Assembly (NCBI RefSeq): GCF_017591435.1
Contig: NC_059296.1
Coordinates: forward strand, 4,890,001-4,954,000
DNA: 64,000 nt
Direction: 5' to 3'
Source of the DNA: Portunus trituberculatus
Taxonomy: Eukaryota > Arthropoda > Malacostraca > Decapoda > Portunidae
The translations under genes were made by a program, and so were the position numbers. The notes under the pieces are model-generated. The model made no database searches and had not been told where the DNA came from. It worked only from the letters and a program-made list of their open reading frames with translations. Within the stretch, counting starts at the first letter, position 1. Each line of letters starts with the position of its first letter. This document shows positions 11,402 to 31,239 of this stretch, piece by piece.

Positions 11402-13503
11402 TTTCATCAGGTATCACACGCACGTCCGCCGTCAGATCTGGTTACAGACATCATTTGATGATACGAAGGATGTGAACCTTTTTTTTTTTTTTCTTACCTA
11501 TCACTCAAGTCGAGATTTTCATCCATCTTGTCTCTTGATCCTCGAAATATGAGACGAGTGTTGCTCTCCGCCAGTCTGTCAAGTGTCCCCGCCTCCCCGT
11601 GCCATAAAGGGAGACACGGAGGGCGGATCACTCAGAATATTTAAGTGAGTTAAATATAAAATGTCTCATACGTGTGCAGTTAACATTGTGGCGGCAGAAA
11701 AAAAAATACCAAGCTTCGTATCCGCGGAAATTACTGATTTATGAGTGATGTCGTGGGTTGTTAGTGGCTGGTGCTCCCCTCTGCTCTCTCACTGCTCCCT
11801 GTCGGCGAGTCGTGATGGCCCGGCCGGCTGGTCAAGCTTCCCGAGGCGGAATCATAAACCCAGGTAGCTGATGGTGTGCCCCGAGGTGGACTTCGTGCCT
11901 TGCTGACGAAAATGACGAACTCTGAAGAACACTAAGGGAGGGGAAGGGGTGTCTGAAGTCTCTCCTCGGTTATTGATAATTAGGCGTCTGGCGCGGTGTG
12001 TGGCGTGAGTTACAGCCTGTTTGCTTGACCCGCTGAGCCGCAAGTCTGTTCTTAGACGTTATAATTGATCGCTTCTGCAGACATTCTTCAGGTGGAAGGT
12101 GCAAACTTTTCTTCACTTTTGTGGCGGAGTGACGTTGCTCATCATCCGATCTCCGCCTCTCTGTGCCTCACGCCTGAGTGTCTGGCGGGGAAGGCTCTCA
12201 TGCCCGTGATCATGTTGTTGTCAATCATTAGCATTAAAATACGACGCCCTTCAGAAGCAGAGGGTCGGCGTGAAAAAAATAAATAATCAATCGAGCGCTC
12301 CTAATTCCTCCTCTTGCTTGAGTGAGCGCCGTTTCTTCCACACATTCCCCGACATTTTCCACCTCAGCTTCTGTCCGTGTTTCCTCAAAGTATGTAGTTT
12401 TTGGTCCAGCAGTCTCCAAAACGTAGCTTCTGTTCTTCTTTCTGTAGGAATTTTGTTCAGACACACAGATACACATACAGAAAACACTAAGAATTGGAAG
12501 CTTTTATTTTCGCTGATTTCCTGACACTATTGGCGGATGTGAAATTAATATTTGGTGTCGTGTAGAATTCCTGTCGTCAGTCAACTACCAGCCTCCCGCC
12601 ACACCTCCCCGTCACGCCCCGCTCGCCGCCCGTCATCACCTCGGCCTTGGTTGTTGGCTGCACTGCGCTGCCCCCTCCCTCCATCCCTCCCTCTGTCGTG
12701 TTCTTCATCACCTCCACGTTTCCTCCACGGCGATAGCAGACGGACCAAAAAACTGTGAAATGAATTTTGTTGAAGCACGAAACAAACTGGTTAAATCAAT
12801 TATTTACAAAGTTTTTTTTTTTTTCCATCATGCTGATAAAGCAAAAAGTAAAACCTCAACCAGTAATTCTCTCTCAATTAAGAAATAGGCGTGTTGTGGG
12901 GAGACACGAGGCTTAATGAGGAGTTTGTTATCGGGCGTCACTCATGGCTTGTGTGACGCCTGACGTCACTCACTGAATCAATATGGCAAGAATTTTGAGT
13001 TATTCTGTTCTGCATATTTGTCTAATGTTAATACGCACGTGGCCTATATGTTTATTCATTAGTATATTTACATAAGTATTTGGAAGTCATTTATTCCGAT
13101 GTATAAATGACAATGAACATGTAATATTTCTGAATTTACTTACATATAGGTAGGATTTTTACTTGAATTTCTTTTACACTTTAATTTATCTATATTTTAT
13201 CGTTACAAATAAACTAGAATAAATATTAAATCACTAAGCTCCAGAATTCTCAGACAAGTTTCTGTAGTCACACGAGCCATTCTGTCCAAAAGAAAGCAAG
13301 TCTCGGATTCCTGTCAGCTCATTCTCGCACCGGTGATGAAGAGTCGGGCCAGGCGTCGGGAGAGTGCGAGGTCGAGATCATCGTTGCGTCCGCCTGGGTG
13401 CCCGACACGCAGGGTATCGCGCCGACGTGTACCCAACGCCGGGCCGATAAGGTAACGTGTTCCTTGGGGGGCGACCATTAATTATCTGCAAAGAGTTGTT
13501 ATA

Positions 13504-13505
<2 letters not shown>
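11401..13505. other. No gene seen
   Basis: Anonymous sequence. A CpG-rich patch lies at about 13320-13450 just before the GA tract, and an AT-rich one at about 13000-13240. Frames at 12065-12524 and 12552-12778 overlap on both strands and show no family signature. Confidence 0.5.

Positions 13506-13579
<74 letters not shown>
13506..13579. repeat. (GA)n microsatellite
   Basis: About 74 bp, perfect. Confidence 0.97.
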
Positions 13580-13581
<2 letters not shown>

Positions 13582-14579
13582 AGAGCCATTTTCTTGATCC
13601 TGCCCCTTCTTTCACCGGACAGTGGTTAGACTGACGACGAGGTGGGAAAAAATAAATATAAAAAGTAAGAGAGAAACGGCAGGTCTAGGTGTCGGAATAA
13701 ACAAGATAATGCTGAGCTAATGACGCTTGGTATCTCTGCAGCCACATAATGAAGACATTGGGCCGAAAAATACCACAGAAACGGTGTGATTACTGATAGA
13801 GAAAACCCCACACGGCTGGAAACGAGTTCCTAATTGTTTGTTAATCGCTTCCACAGCCTAGAGTTCTCAGGAGTTTTTATCGTTGAGACACAGCAAATGG
13901 CTTAGCCCGGCCCGGAACCTGCTGCGTAGGGTGTTGTAATCACCAGGATATGTGTGTTTGTTGCACCAGGAATGTATTTGGGTATCCAGAGCCAGTAAGT
14001 GGGCTCTGCCGTGCTGCAGTGCAATGGCCTACATGCTTCTATACGCTTGCCTGGTAAGAATGAGTATGGTTCATGGCAATGGCTTAGAGGGAGATGTAGA
14101 TCAAGTGAATAAATTGTTTGAATTTAAGGATGTGAAGTCTGACTGCAGTCTTTCTGAGCGAGGCAAAGCATTGGTGGTGAAGTGAAGTGTGGCATTCCTT
14201 GGTTACTGCCATAGGTAAAGGATCTGTTGAATAAGGAATTAATTTTGGTTTATTATTTCTTTTTATGTATATTTCATAAATAAGTAGGAAAACATTCCAA
14301 ACTATTGAAGCAATCGCGGCACCGAACGCCACATTTTGCTCCATGTCATATTACAGTGTACGTACGTGAAAGAAAAGGTGCCTCGCCGCCCTGCATAGAT
14401 TAGTGGAGCTGCTAACGCCTCGTCTGGCAGAGAAAGGAGTAGTGAAATGTTTGCGTGAGAACAAAGTAACCATTGGAATTGAAAATGCATGTGGGTTCCG
14501 GCATTCTCTGGAGGCTTGTAAATCTCACGTTGTGTAATGACGCGAGTGTGTGTCGTTACTGACTCCTCTCAGGTTCCCG
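13580..14579. other. No gene seen
   Basis: Anonymous sequence; frames of 60-86 codons on both strands, none recognisable. Confidence 0.5.
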
Positions 14580-15164
14580 TCATATTTTAGCGCTGAGTAA
14601 GACGTATTTCCTTCCGCCGTTCTCAGGCAGGTGATGGCCGGCCGCGCTTTGCATGTCAGATGGCGGTGATCGATATGTTTTATTTATGAAGGTGAAATAC
14701 AATATATTAGTGGTTGTAACCGCAGACCGCCAGTCATAGATCGCGGCACAAACACACGTCTCTTCTGTTTCTTCCGCGCCGCAGTGAGTGGTCAGAAACC
14801 CTTTACTTACTGGGAGAAAAATGCACACGCACTTTCCCTTCTCGGTTACAAGTCGTCCAGTAAACGTTCTTCCTTTTTTGCGGCACCTTCTTGAACGCGT
14901 ACAGCACCTTGACTTACACGCACGCACGCACGCACGCAAGCACCCTTTCCTCAATGCACAACCGGAGACTGGACCAAAAGTCGCGGTGATGTTGCAAGAA
15001 AGGCGCTCCCTCCCGTCTGCTTTGAGGGGAAGAAGAGAAGGTGCACGTCTCCGCTCACGCTCCTTATCAACTCCCGACCGGCCTTTGTCCTCAGAAGAGT
15101 TGGAATTGTGCTCGTGTCTGGCTGGATTATTACGCCGCGCTGTGTAACCTACGACCCGCCACAC
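14580..15164 (-). other. Unrecognised 194-codon open frame, doubtful
   Basis: Longest ATG-started frame in the window that is mostly not simple repeat. Its middle is Cys/Arg-rich (about residues 70-97, many Cys-Arg and Cys-Ala pairs), and part of that comes from the CGCA tetranucleotide run at 14918-14938. No signal peptide, transmembrane segment or known domain is visible. An antisense frame (14788-15147) is also open, which fits GC-rich composition rather than coding selection. Likely a chance frame; a small Cys-rich exon cannot be excluded. Confidence 0.12.
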
Positions 15165-15445
15165 ATCCCGGACAAAATATCACCATTAGGCTTCCGCGTC
15201 GCCCGTGAGAAGTAGTCGTGTCGTGGACGTGGTCGTGATGCAGGAGATCTTGCCTGTAATATAATGTTCCCGCGCACGCTTGCTTCGTGAGTCTGCTGCG
15301 GCCGTGCCTGGCCTGCCTATATGGGGCGGTGTTGAGTGGGCTGCTCGTGAGCCGCGCCGCCTTTACCTGCGCCGCCGATAGCTCCCGCAGCAGCCCTAAC
15401 CGCCGCCCCCGAGCGCCCGCCGCCTTGCCTCCCGCCATTCACATT
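15165..15445. promoter_or_regulatory. CpG-dense, GC-rich segment
   Basis: By eye some 35 CpG dinucleotides lie in about 260 bp, far above neighbouring sequence. A plus-strand frame here (from 15287) reads hydrophobic, Leu/Ala-rich residues but starts only at GTG and runs into CT and CTCCCA repeats. The segment could be a CpG-rich promoter or first-exon region, or simply a GC-rich patch. No TATA or initiator arrangement stands out. Confidence 0.25.
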
Positions 15446-15559
15446 TCCTTTTTTTCACACTTTCCTCTTGTTAGCTTGTATTTATTCGCGCCCCTTGACC
15501 TCTTGTATATGTCTTTCCTCCCTTCCTCTTTCTCTTCTTTCTCTTCCTTACCTCTCCCG

Positions 15560-15620
15560 CCTCTCTCTCTCTCTCTCTCCCACTCCCACTCTCACTCCAA
15601 CTCCCACTCCCACTCCCATC
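15560..15620. repeat. CT and CTCCCA repeats
   Basis: An 18-bp CT run passes into imperfect CTCCCA/CTCACT hexamers. The resulting Ser-His/Pro-Thr-rich frames are artefacts of the repeat. Confidence 0.85.
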
Positions 15621-15905
15621 CTTCCCGCTGCCGGACAAGACGGCTTTGTTTCGATGCTAGCCATAAGTTTTCAAGCAGGAAAAATATGAAAAGGTTAGGA
15701 AAGAAAGTTTGTTTTTGCCCGAAAATATATTGAGAGGTAAATAAACATAAAAAAGTCAGTGCGGCTTTAAACTCAGATAATTGCTATCATCTGTAATCAT
15801 AATGCCTTTTTTTATGACCAGCGTGAAAGCGTCCCAACAAAATGCAAAATTATTCCAGGCATATTTATAGCCGAGATTATATTTAGTGAGTGCATTGTAG
15901 ATCCT

Positions 15906-15968
<63 letters not shown>
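15906..15968. repeat. (GT)n microsatellite
   Basis: About 63 bp, perfect. Confidence 0.97.
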
Positions 15969-18216
<2,248 letters not shown>

Positions 18217-18510
18217 GCATTATAGGGCCCTGATAGCCGCTATGAAGCCGTCGCGTGTAGAGGGTGATAGTGTGTGGAGAGGAAAGATGTGTGGTGATAC
18301 ATAGGGAGAGATTTTGGAATTAAGGACTAAAAAGCTGGGTTTATATCGGTGCATTATGGCCGCTATGGGCCCGCTCTGTTTAGGGAATGATGCTATAAGT
18401 AGAGAAGCGATACGCAGCGATACATAGGCTAGTTTTGAGTTTTAACCACAAAAAGCGGATCACACTAGTGCGCTATGTAAGCCTGACCTCCGCTATGGAA
18501 TTTAATGGAG
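18217..18510. repeat. Degenerate tandem repeat, 119-134-bp period
   Basis: Units start at the GCATTATAGGG/GCATTATGGCC/GCGCTATG phrases at 18217, 18351 and 18470. Between them GATACATAGG, an A4-6AGC phrase and a CCGCTATG core recur. Divergence is high, so this is an old duplication. Confidence 0.65.
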
Positions 18511-20399
18511 AAGAAATATACAACGATAAGATAGACAGAAACCTTTTTAGGAGAAATAAACCCATCTACTAGTTCATGATTTTCTTTAAAGCATCAACTA
18601 ACATTATATAATCACTACCTGCCTCCTGCTGGTGACTTCTAGGCGCAGTAAGTCATCAGCCGGTACTCCCGGAACCTAATTTGCACCTGAGGCAGCCCCG
18701 AGGCCACCACGTCCTGCACTGTGACACGCCAGCCCCGCGGCCCCCCAAGCCTGCATGACTGCGCCTTTCTCATCACATTATTTTTCCTGCCAACAAGTGA
18801 GCCAATTTCTCTTCGGGGATGAATACTGGAGACGAAGACCACCACCAGCTTGAGGCGGAGCGCGGCCAAGGCAGCAGCAGGATACTTTGATGATCTGAAC
18901 ACGCCGCAGACAAAGCCTCCCTGCCAAGAACCTCCTTCCTGCCAGGTGGCCTTCCTCCCCTGTTCCCTGCAGGTAAACACTCGCTCCGAGGACGGTCGAC
19001 ATGCACCAGATTTCCGACGTGTGCAGCGGCGGCAGTTTGGTCTTGTGCGAGAGGAGCCGACGCCACGTGGTTCTCTTGTTCCCAGTCGTCACGGGAGGAT
19101 ATGGTTGTTTTATGGTAATGTTATCGGCGAGGGTCTCCGTGGGCGTGCATGGGGCTGCTTTTACTGTGTGGGCGTGAAGGGGCGGCGAGAGACTGGGAGG
19201 GAGTAGCGAGGCAGTCCTGTTAGCGAACCATGTTGTGCTCTTGTTACACGGAAAGTACTCGAGCATGTCTTGAGTAACGCCATTGATTGATACACAGATG
19301 CGACCAAAGCTTCACTCAAGCTCCAGAACTTTCTAAACAATTTTACTGAAACGGTATTAGAATATTAAACCAATACGTAGATTCGTATTAAAACAAGAAT
19401 AAAAATAAAAAAGTCAGAAGAATATACCATATATGATCTTCACAATATTCACTTAAAAGCAAACGAAAGTACGAATAACTTATGAGTTTTTGTATCCAGT
19501 GCTAGCAGTACCACTATTTCACCACGGTAGTCTTCTTTTCCCCTATAAGGCGACCTGTGATGTTTTATTTCAGTATAATTCCAATGACACCTTATAAAAC
19601 ATAATTACACTGCCCCGTACTTGCTTGACGTTGATTATGTTCCACCCTTAGCACCATGCACGGCTAGAGAAGCCCAGGGATAGTTAGGAGCACAGTTGAC
19701 AACCCCATTAATAACTCTAGGTCATCAAAAAAGCAATGACTTAATGAACAAAGCCACCGTGCACTAGCCAGATGGCATTCGGGAGCCACACAGGCATAAA
19801 TAAATCTCTTAACTTGCCACCACGTCCCTCGCGCGATGACTCAGAAGCCAAAATTAAGCTTCGACGGTCTCCCTCCCCCGGTCCCGCATCAATACCAATA
19901 ACATCTCCATTGTGGCGAAAATGGCGGTGACCTTCCTGGGAGCCGGAGAAATATAGAACCTGTCCTGAAGCTCCTGCGTGCCAGAATAGCGTCATCATCG
20001 AGGGCGCCTCAGCACGTGTAAGGCCGCGATGCAGGCTGGAAGGATGTGCCGGTTGTCTTAATGCGGAGGGTGAGGGGCGGGCCTTCCCTGCGTCCTTATA
20101 TGAAGGTAAGCCATCAACCACCAAGTCTGGAATTGGTGGTTAGGCCGCTGGGATTGATATACTAAGGAGACTATCTTTGGTGGTGGGGTGGCGGCGATGG
20201 ATGAAGGAGGCTGGGGTGTCATATCTATGTAGCGGCGTCACATTTCCTTCAGCCAGCTTGTAGTGTGTGTGTGTTTTGTGTTTATGCGTTAACTATTGTG
20301 TGTACGTGTTTCAGGTTTTGTTTTTATGTGTGTTATGTTTGTTATGTCATAAGGTTTACATATCAGGGTTATTATTATCTATGTAACTTATTTTTGCTG
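18511..20399. other. No gene seen
   Basis: Anonymous sequence. Three overlapping minus-strand frames and one plus-strand frame occupy 18639-19266 without any recognisable domain. AT-rich at 19330-19480. The minus-strand frame 19741-20124 (127 codons) also matches nothing I know. Confidence 0.45.
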
Positions 20400-20480
20400 G
20401 ACCACTGGAATTAATATCCTGTATGCAGTTATGTAACCTTTGTTTGTTGTGGTCAATAAATTCTACCTATCTAAACTCTA

Positions 20481-20482
<2 letters not shown>
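20400..20482 (+). repeat. Putative retroelement 3' end with AATAAA and CTAT-like tail
   Basis: TATGTAACCTTTGTTTGTTG then TGGTCAATAAATTCTACCTA resembles 32440-32502, where TGTTGTAGTCAATAAAATCT runs into (CTAT)n. The shared AATAAA followed by a degenerate CTAT repeat suggests the 3' terminus of a non-LTR element. No reverse-transcriptase frame is present nearby. Confidence 0.5.

Positions 20483-20557
<75 letters not shown>
20483..20557. repeat. (GT)n microsatellite
   Basis: About 75 bp, directly downstream of the CTAT-like retroelement end. Confidence 0.97.

Positions 20558-22030
<1,473 letters not shown>

Positions 22031-22119
<89 letters not shown>
22031..22119. repeat. (CA)n tail of SINE copy 2
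   Basis: About 89 bp, perfect, continuous with the SINE 3' end. Confidence 0.97.
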
Positions 22120-22722
22120 AAGTCGACTCTATCCACACACGGTTCCTCAGCACACAATTAGCCTCTCTTCTGCTCCCGTCCATCGCGGCGTGTCCGGCCC
22201 CGCGAAGACCTCTATTGTAGGCCTCAAAGTAGCTTAGTTTGGGGCTTTGTATATAACTTTTCTTGGAGATGATTGTCGGGGTCCCTCCCTGTCTTCCTCC
22301 CTCGCTTCTTTCTTCCCTCCAAATCAGCAAAAGATGTCATGGTTTAACATAAGATCGCCAGACAACCATGAGAAAGAAGTCTCCTATCATTGTTGCTTCT
22401 CTGCCTATACGGGTTAAGCAGGAGGATAAAAATGAGCAGAGAATAGCGAGCGATAAGATCTCGGAGAAAGCTTTGGAAAGGAAGGAAAGAGGGCAGGTGG
22501 GGGCGGGGTATATAGCAGAGGAGGGAGCACCGTCACTAGTACAAGACACTGCTGATAACTGTGTGCTGCTTCCTTATGTATTTTTTTTCTTTAGGTTAGT
22601 GGTTCACATTCTCCGCTGGCATAATTTTGCAACTTGGCGGCAGCTTGCATCAGGTAATTGGTATCTTCATTCGGTGACTTTAATTGGCTGGGGAAAATGA
22701 TCGTGTATTTGTGTGCATGTGC

Positions 22723-22726
<4 letters not shown>
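22120..22726. other. No confident gene; holds a promoter-like motif
   Basis: Anonymous sequence. The plus-strand frame 22368-22700 starts with about 40 Lys/Glu-rich residues and is otherwise unremarkable. TTTTTTTTCTTTAG at about 22581-22594 looks like a 3' splice acceptor, but no matching exon was recognised. Confidence 0.4.
22499..22540 (+). promoter_or_regulatory. Candidate core promoter: GC box, TATA, initiator
   Basis: GGGGGCGGGG is followed immediately by TATATAGC at about 22509, and an initiator-like TCACTA lies at 22533-22538, about 25 bases further on. This is the normal TATA-to-start spacing for arthropod pol II promoters. No downstream promoter element and no recognisable transcript follow, so the arrangement may be chance. 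Confidence 0.2.

Positions 22727-22795
<69 letters not shown>
22727..22795. repeat. (GT)n microsatellite
   Basis: About 69 bp, perfect. Confidence 0.97.
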
Positions 22796-24303
22796 CCATT
22801 AATTGGACAGCAACCCGTGTCATTACCAAAACTCCTTTCATCTATTTTTTTTTTTGTTTTAAGGATCAGCAATGAAAGCGTGGTTCCAATATAGCGTGCA
22901 CATTCTATCTACGTTATACTTTTTGGCCCACGAATTACTCAAAACCCGTAGCGTCTAGGAGGTAATGACTCGTATGCTTACTTTCCAATCTTTTCTACTT
23001 GTTTGTTTCATAGTTTACTGCGTTTTAATGCCGCCTGATCGCCTCGCCAGGAGCTCTGTACCGCCGCGTCGCTCCGGGCAGACATTTAAGCATCGTAAAG
23101 CCAGACAGGATCATGGTGCTTACCGAAATGAATTGAAAAATAAGAATACTACGCCTAATAAGAAAATGACCACGTACACGAGTTTTTGTTTCGAAGTGAA
23201 CGCCACAGAGACAAACTAAGGACTCGGCGAGAACTCAGTGACCAAATGAAAGAGAACAGAAACGTCATGCTTTTTAATACGATTTTAGTTGGAAAATGAA
23301 AGTCGACGTGAAGGTTAGAGGTTGGGGTGTGTAGTACGGGAAGGCGACATGGGCACCTCCTCCCTCTTCCCACGAGTTGTCCCGAGTCTCAGCCTCATAA
23401 ACAGGACGTGAGATGACTAAGCTGATTACTCTACACGGCCAGACAGCGTATAACCAGGGTGGGAATTATGTACTCAGAGACACTATATTTGATCTGTCCA
23501 AGTTTTTTTTCTCTCCCCTTTCTCTCTTTCTCATGCTGGCATGATGGTTTCTAGCGACTTGGCGTAACAAGTGCAGGGAATACGAGATGCAGCACCAAGA
23601 CTGAGAGGGTATAGAGAGCTTCCAAAGGTTTATGTGGGTTGGTTGAGGTGTCGTGGCACTCCCTACCACCTTCTCCCTCCAACCAACCAGGTCGATTGAT
23701 GGGGTCGGGTGGTCGGTGTAGGTCGACTGTTCTGGGCCGTAGCATTTTAGGACAGAAACGAGCAGCTTTGGCCCAACAACATCCCCGGTTCCCTTATTAC
23801 CCAAGAGTGGAAAAACTCGCCCTGTCAGCCCCTGGATAAAACTGACCCGTTACACGCAACCTCCATTAAGACGGTCCTTCCTCCCCTCCCGCGAAGTGAC
23901 GGCCGCCCCCCACACACGCCGCCGCGCCGTAAAGGTTTTCTCCTGCAGGGTTGTGGTTGGCCGTGGTTTTCTCTCCCTCTCGGCTTGAAACGGCTCGCTG
24001 AATTAGTGTTTTCCAGGCCAGGCACAGCTGTCTCGAGTGTGTCTCTTTTTGTGCCCCGGAGTAAGTAACGCGTTTCACTGGTACTGTGGCTTCTTGTGTA
24101 ACATTAATAGTCAGTTTTAATTGCTCCGGGAGAGGCAAATAGGTGTCATTAAGAGATAGGTCACAGATCAGCGCCTAGAGTGACAGCCAGTGCAGATTGT
24201 GAAGGGAAAATTGTTAGGTATTAAATAAGTTCCGAAGTAGGTATTATTGCTGGCTTGTAATGTACTGGTTGGATGCAGCCTTTGTTGTTCTTGTTGTTGA
24301 TTT
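22796..24303. other. No gene seen
   Basis: Anonymous sequence. Overlapping frames on both strands at 23466-24138 show no domain. 23860-24000 is CpG-rich. Confidence 0.5.
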
Positions 24304-24382
24304 GTGGTGGTGGTGGTGGTGGTGATGGCGGTGGTGGTGGCGGTGGTGGTGGTGGTGGTGGTGGTGGTGGTGGTGGTGGTGG
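24304..24382. repeat. (GGT)n microsatellite
   Basis: About 79 bp with GAT and GGC interruptions in the first half. Confidence 0.95.
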
Positions 24383-24524
24383 AAGTGATACCTTTAGCTC
24401 GAATGTTTTTTTCAGGATATGAGAAAGGAAAATACTGGAAGTGTTTATAATGAGTGTCTGTGTACGATGGGACTGTCTGAGTGATGACTAATGATAGGGT
24501 GCTGGAGACCGTGCTGTCAGGTAT

Positions 24525-28654
<4,130 letters not shown>

Positions 28655-28687
28655 ATTTCATTCCATTTAAAACTTTCCAATATTTTT

Positions 28688-28688
<1 letters not shown>

Positions 28689-28722
<34 letters not shown>
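28689..28722. repeat. (GA)n microsatellite
   Basis: 34 bp, 35 bp downstream of the composite tract and possibly split from it. Confidence 0.95.
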
Positions 28723-28724
<2 letters not shown>

Positions 28725-29314
28725 ATAACTTAATATATTCAACTATTCCATCGATAAATTCCCCGTTAGAATAAATTACCCTGGACAGCTAAACAAGAAG
28801 CAAGACTTAGAACCTCCACTCCTCCACAGCCACTCAGTCACTCGTAAGCAACAGGAGTAGGAGAGAGAAGGGGTGGTGGTGGGCAGGGCAGGGCAGGTGC
28901 ATAAGGTGAAGGTAGACTGGGTGGGTGAATAATTTGCGTGGGTGTGGAAGGCAGCGTGGATGTAGATAAATGTTGAGAGTGGATACGCTAGGATGGGTTG
29001 GCTTGATAGGTGGAGGAAGGGTGGAAAAGTGGAAGGTTGAGTGAGGCAGGTGGGAGGAGTGGATTGAAAGGAGAGGTGAAAGGTGGAGGGTTAAGTTTGT
29101 GACGTGGGTAAAGGGGTGGATAGATGGAGTAAGAATGGGTAGAGTTAATAGGTGGAAGGAAGGTGTGAGAGATGAGAGATTGGAGAAGACAAGTGGAAGG
29201 AAAGGCTAGGAATGAGAGGTAAGAGGTGGAAGGAATAAGTTTGTTTGGTTGATAAAGTGATGGATGACGTAGAAAGGGGTAAAGTTGATAGGTGGAAGAT
29301 AAATAAGTGACTTA

Positions 29315-29317
<3 letters not shown>
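28723..29317. other. No gene seen; G/A-skewed plus strand
   Basis: From about 28860 the plus strand is rich in G and A and poor in C, with phrases such as GGTGGAAGG, GGTAAAGGGG and AGGTGGAAG recurring in degenerate form. This suggests decayed short-unit repeats. Confidence 0.55.

Positions 29318-29385
<68 letters not shown>
29318..29385. repeat. (GA)n microsatellite
   Basis: About 68 bp, perfect. Confidence 0.97.
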
Positions 29386-29388
<3 letters not shown>

Positions 29389-29739
29389 GTTAGGTAGGAT
29401 AAATTTACGAGTGTGCCAGACAAGGAGGAGGAGAGGAGGGAGGAGATAGGAAACCAGTGAGTCTGTGAATGTGCGTTAGTGTGTTGGTGTGTGTTTGGTG
29501 TGTGGAAAGTAGGGAGAACTGACTAGCCTGATCCTCGTGCCTCTGTAAGACTAGTTTTATAGACACTAAAGATGGAGACAAGTCATTTAGGGAGAGCGAT
29601 CCTAGATTTACATGGCTATCGAGGCGGAGATCTGTATGTTAATTCTCAAAGGCGAAAGAACGTGTAGTAATGCAAGTTTTTCCTCTACCATAATAACATC
29701 AGTAAATAATAAAATAGTGCCCATAGAGCACGGAAGGGA

Positions 29740-29740
<1 letters not shown>
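29386..29740. other. No gene seen
   Basis: Anonymous sequence; G-rich to about 29520. Confidence 0.55.
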
Positions 29741-29832
<92 letters not shown>

Positions 29833-29836
29833 CGCG
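29741..29836. repeat. (GT)n(GC)n composite
   Basis: About 84 bp of GT pass directly into 12 bp of alternating GC. Both halves are alternating purine-pyrimidine, so the whole tract is a strong Z-DNA candidate. Confidence 0.97.
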
Positions 29837-30535
29837 AAAAAAAGAACGCATCATTAATTTTACTCATCGCCCCTCCGTGATCGGTCAGCGGCCATCAGCA
29901 CGGAGAAACTCGACAATGAGCGCCAAAGGTCAATTTTCCGAGAATGTTTAAGTGCGATACGGTTAAATAATTATCCAGAACCTCTTGACGGAGCATCATC
30001 GCGTCGGTGGGGCGAGGGAGGCCGCACACACACACAAACACACACACACACAAAAAAAAAAAAGCACCATAATTGGGGTCGGAGGTCGCCGTCGAAACCA
30101 CCACGAGGCAAACGCAACAGTGAGCCAACAACTTTGAAAATTTGAAAAACTCTATTCTTACAGCTTACTTTTATAATACATACGTGTGTTGTGATCCGAG
30201 CTGTTATCCTTCCTTTCATCTTTCAATTCTCTTCAGTCCTTCTATGTTTTTCCTTTATATTTCATCATAATGTAGGTATACCACACGTAAACACACACGC
30301 GGGCACCGGTATCTCCAATGAACACAATGCAATACCTACTCAATATACATAAATACTCAAGGAAAACAACACCACTGTTCAGTATAGACGAATAAAGATG
30401 GAAAGGAAGCACAAGTTATGACTATATTGTAAAAACTAAACAAAATTCATTTTAAATACTTCAGAAAAGCTGCCTCACCCTTATGGGTTGACACTCTTGA
30501 AACTTTGGCTGTGACACATTGGAAGGATACTTATC

Positions 30536-30539
<4 letters not shown>
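29837..30539. other. No gene seen
   Basis: Anonymous sequence with an imperfect CA/A stretch at 30022-30063. AT-rich from 30220 on. Confidence 0.5.

Positions 30540-30582
<43 letters not shown>
30540..30582. repeat. (GA)n microsatellite
   Basis: 43 bp, perfect. Confidence 0.97.
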
Positions 30583-30586
<4 letters not shown>

Positions 30587-31239
30587 GTAGGTCAGTAGAG
30601 ATCAGAAGTTACAGTGAAAAAGCTCCAACTGAAAGCAGGTAGTGGCGGGGAAGGGACGGGTGGGCGTAAGGAATTGAAATAACGGTGAGCGCCAGGGAGG
30701 AAGGGAGGGAGGCTGAGGGTGTGGCTGGGAGGCTGAGGCGGGGGAGGAGGCAGTAGTGGTGGTGATAGTTGTGGAGAGTGTTGGTGGAGTGAAGTGGGTT
30801 AAGTACAGGGAGTTGTGATGATTAAATGGTGTTAGCAGGAGTGGTGGAAGTGGATGAGGAAGAGTACAAGTAGAATTATGAAGAAATGAGAAGTAAAAGT
30901 AGAAGTAGTAGTAGTTGTAGTAACAGTAGTAGTAGTAGTGGTAGTAGTAGTAGTAGTAGAATGGATAAGAGCAATCAGTCGAGCAAAAGGTGAAATAGAA
31001 ACGTTGTACATGACCCAAAACAAAAAAAACAAAACATGAAAAGTAGTAGTAGGAGAGGAGGAAGAAATAAGCAAAGCATTCATCACCGTTGCCAAAGAGG
31101 AAGCGAGAAACAAACGAGCCCCGTCGATTTATAAGTTAATAAAAAGATGACTTAGCACAGATAAAAAAAAAAAAGAAATGAAAGACGAAAGAAAAATCAC
31201 CCTTCCCAAACCGCTGCAAGGGGACATGGAAATAGTTTT
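30583..31239. other. No gene seen; G/A-rich with degenerate GTA
   Basis: Plus strand is G/A-rich. A degenerate AGTAGTAGT patch lies at 30895-30960. Minus-strand frames here are Tyr/Ser/Thr-rich translations of it. Confidence 0.6.

Noticed and set aside
15287..15733. 148-codon plus-strand frame with a signal-peptide-like start
   Set aside because: Begins only at GTG, not ATG, and its second half is CT and CTCCCA repeat.
18639..19266. Several overlapping minus-strand frames up to 162 codons plus a plus-strand frame
   Set aside because: All unrecognised and overlapping in different phases; GC composition explains the lack of stops.
18511..20399. Fragment of a larger multi-exon gene
   Set aside because: Splice-like GT/AG motifs exist everywhere, but no run of exons gives a recognisable protein.
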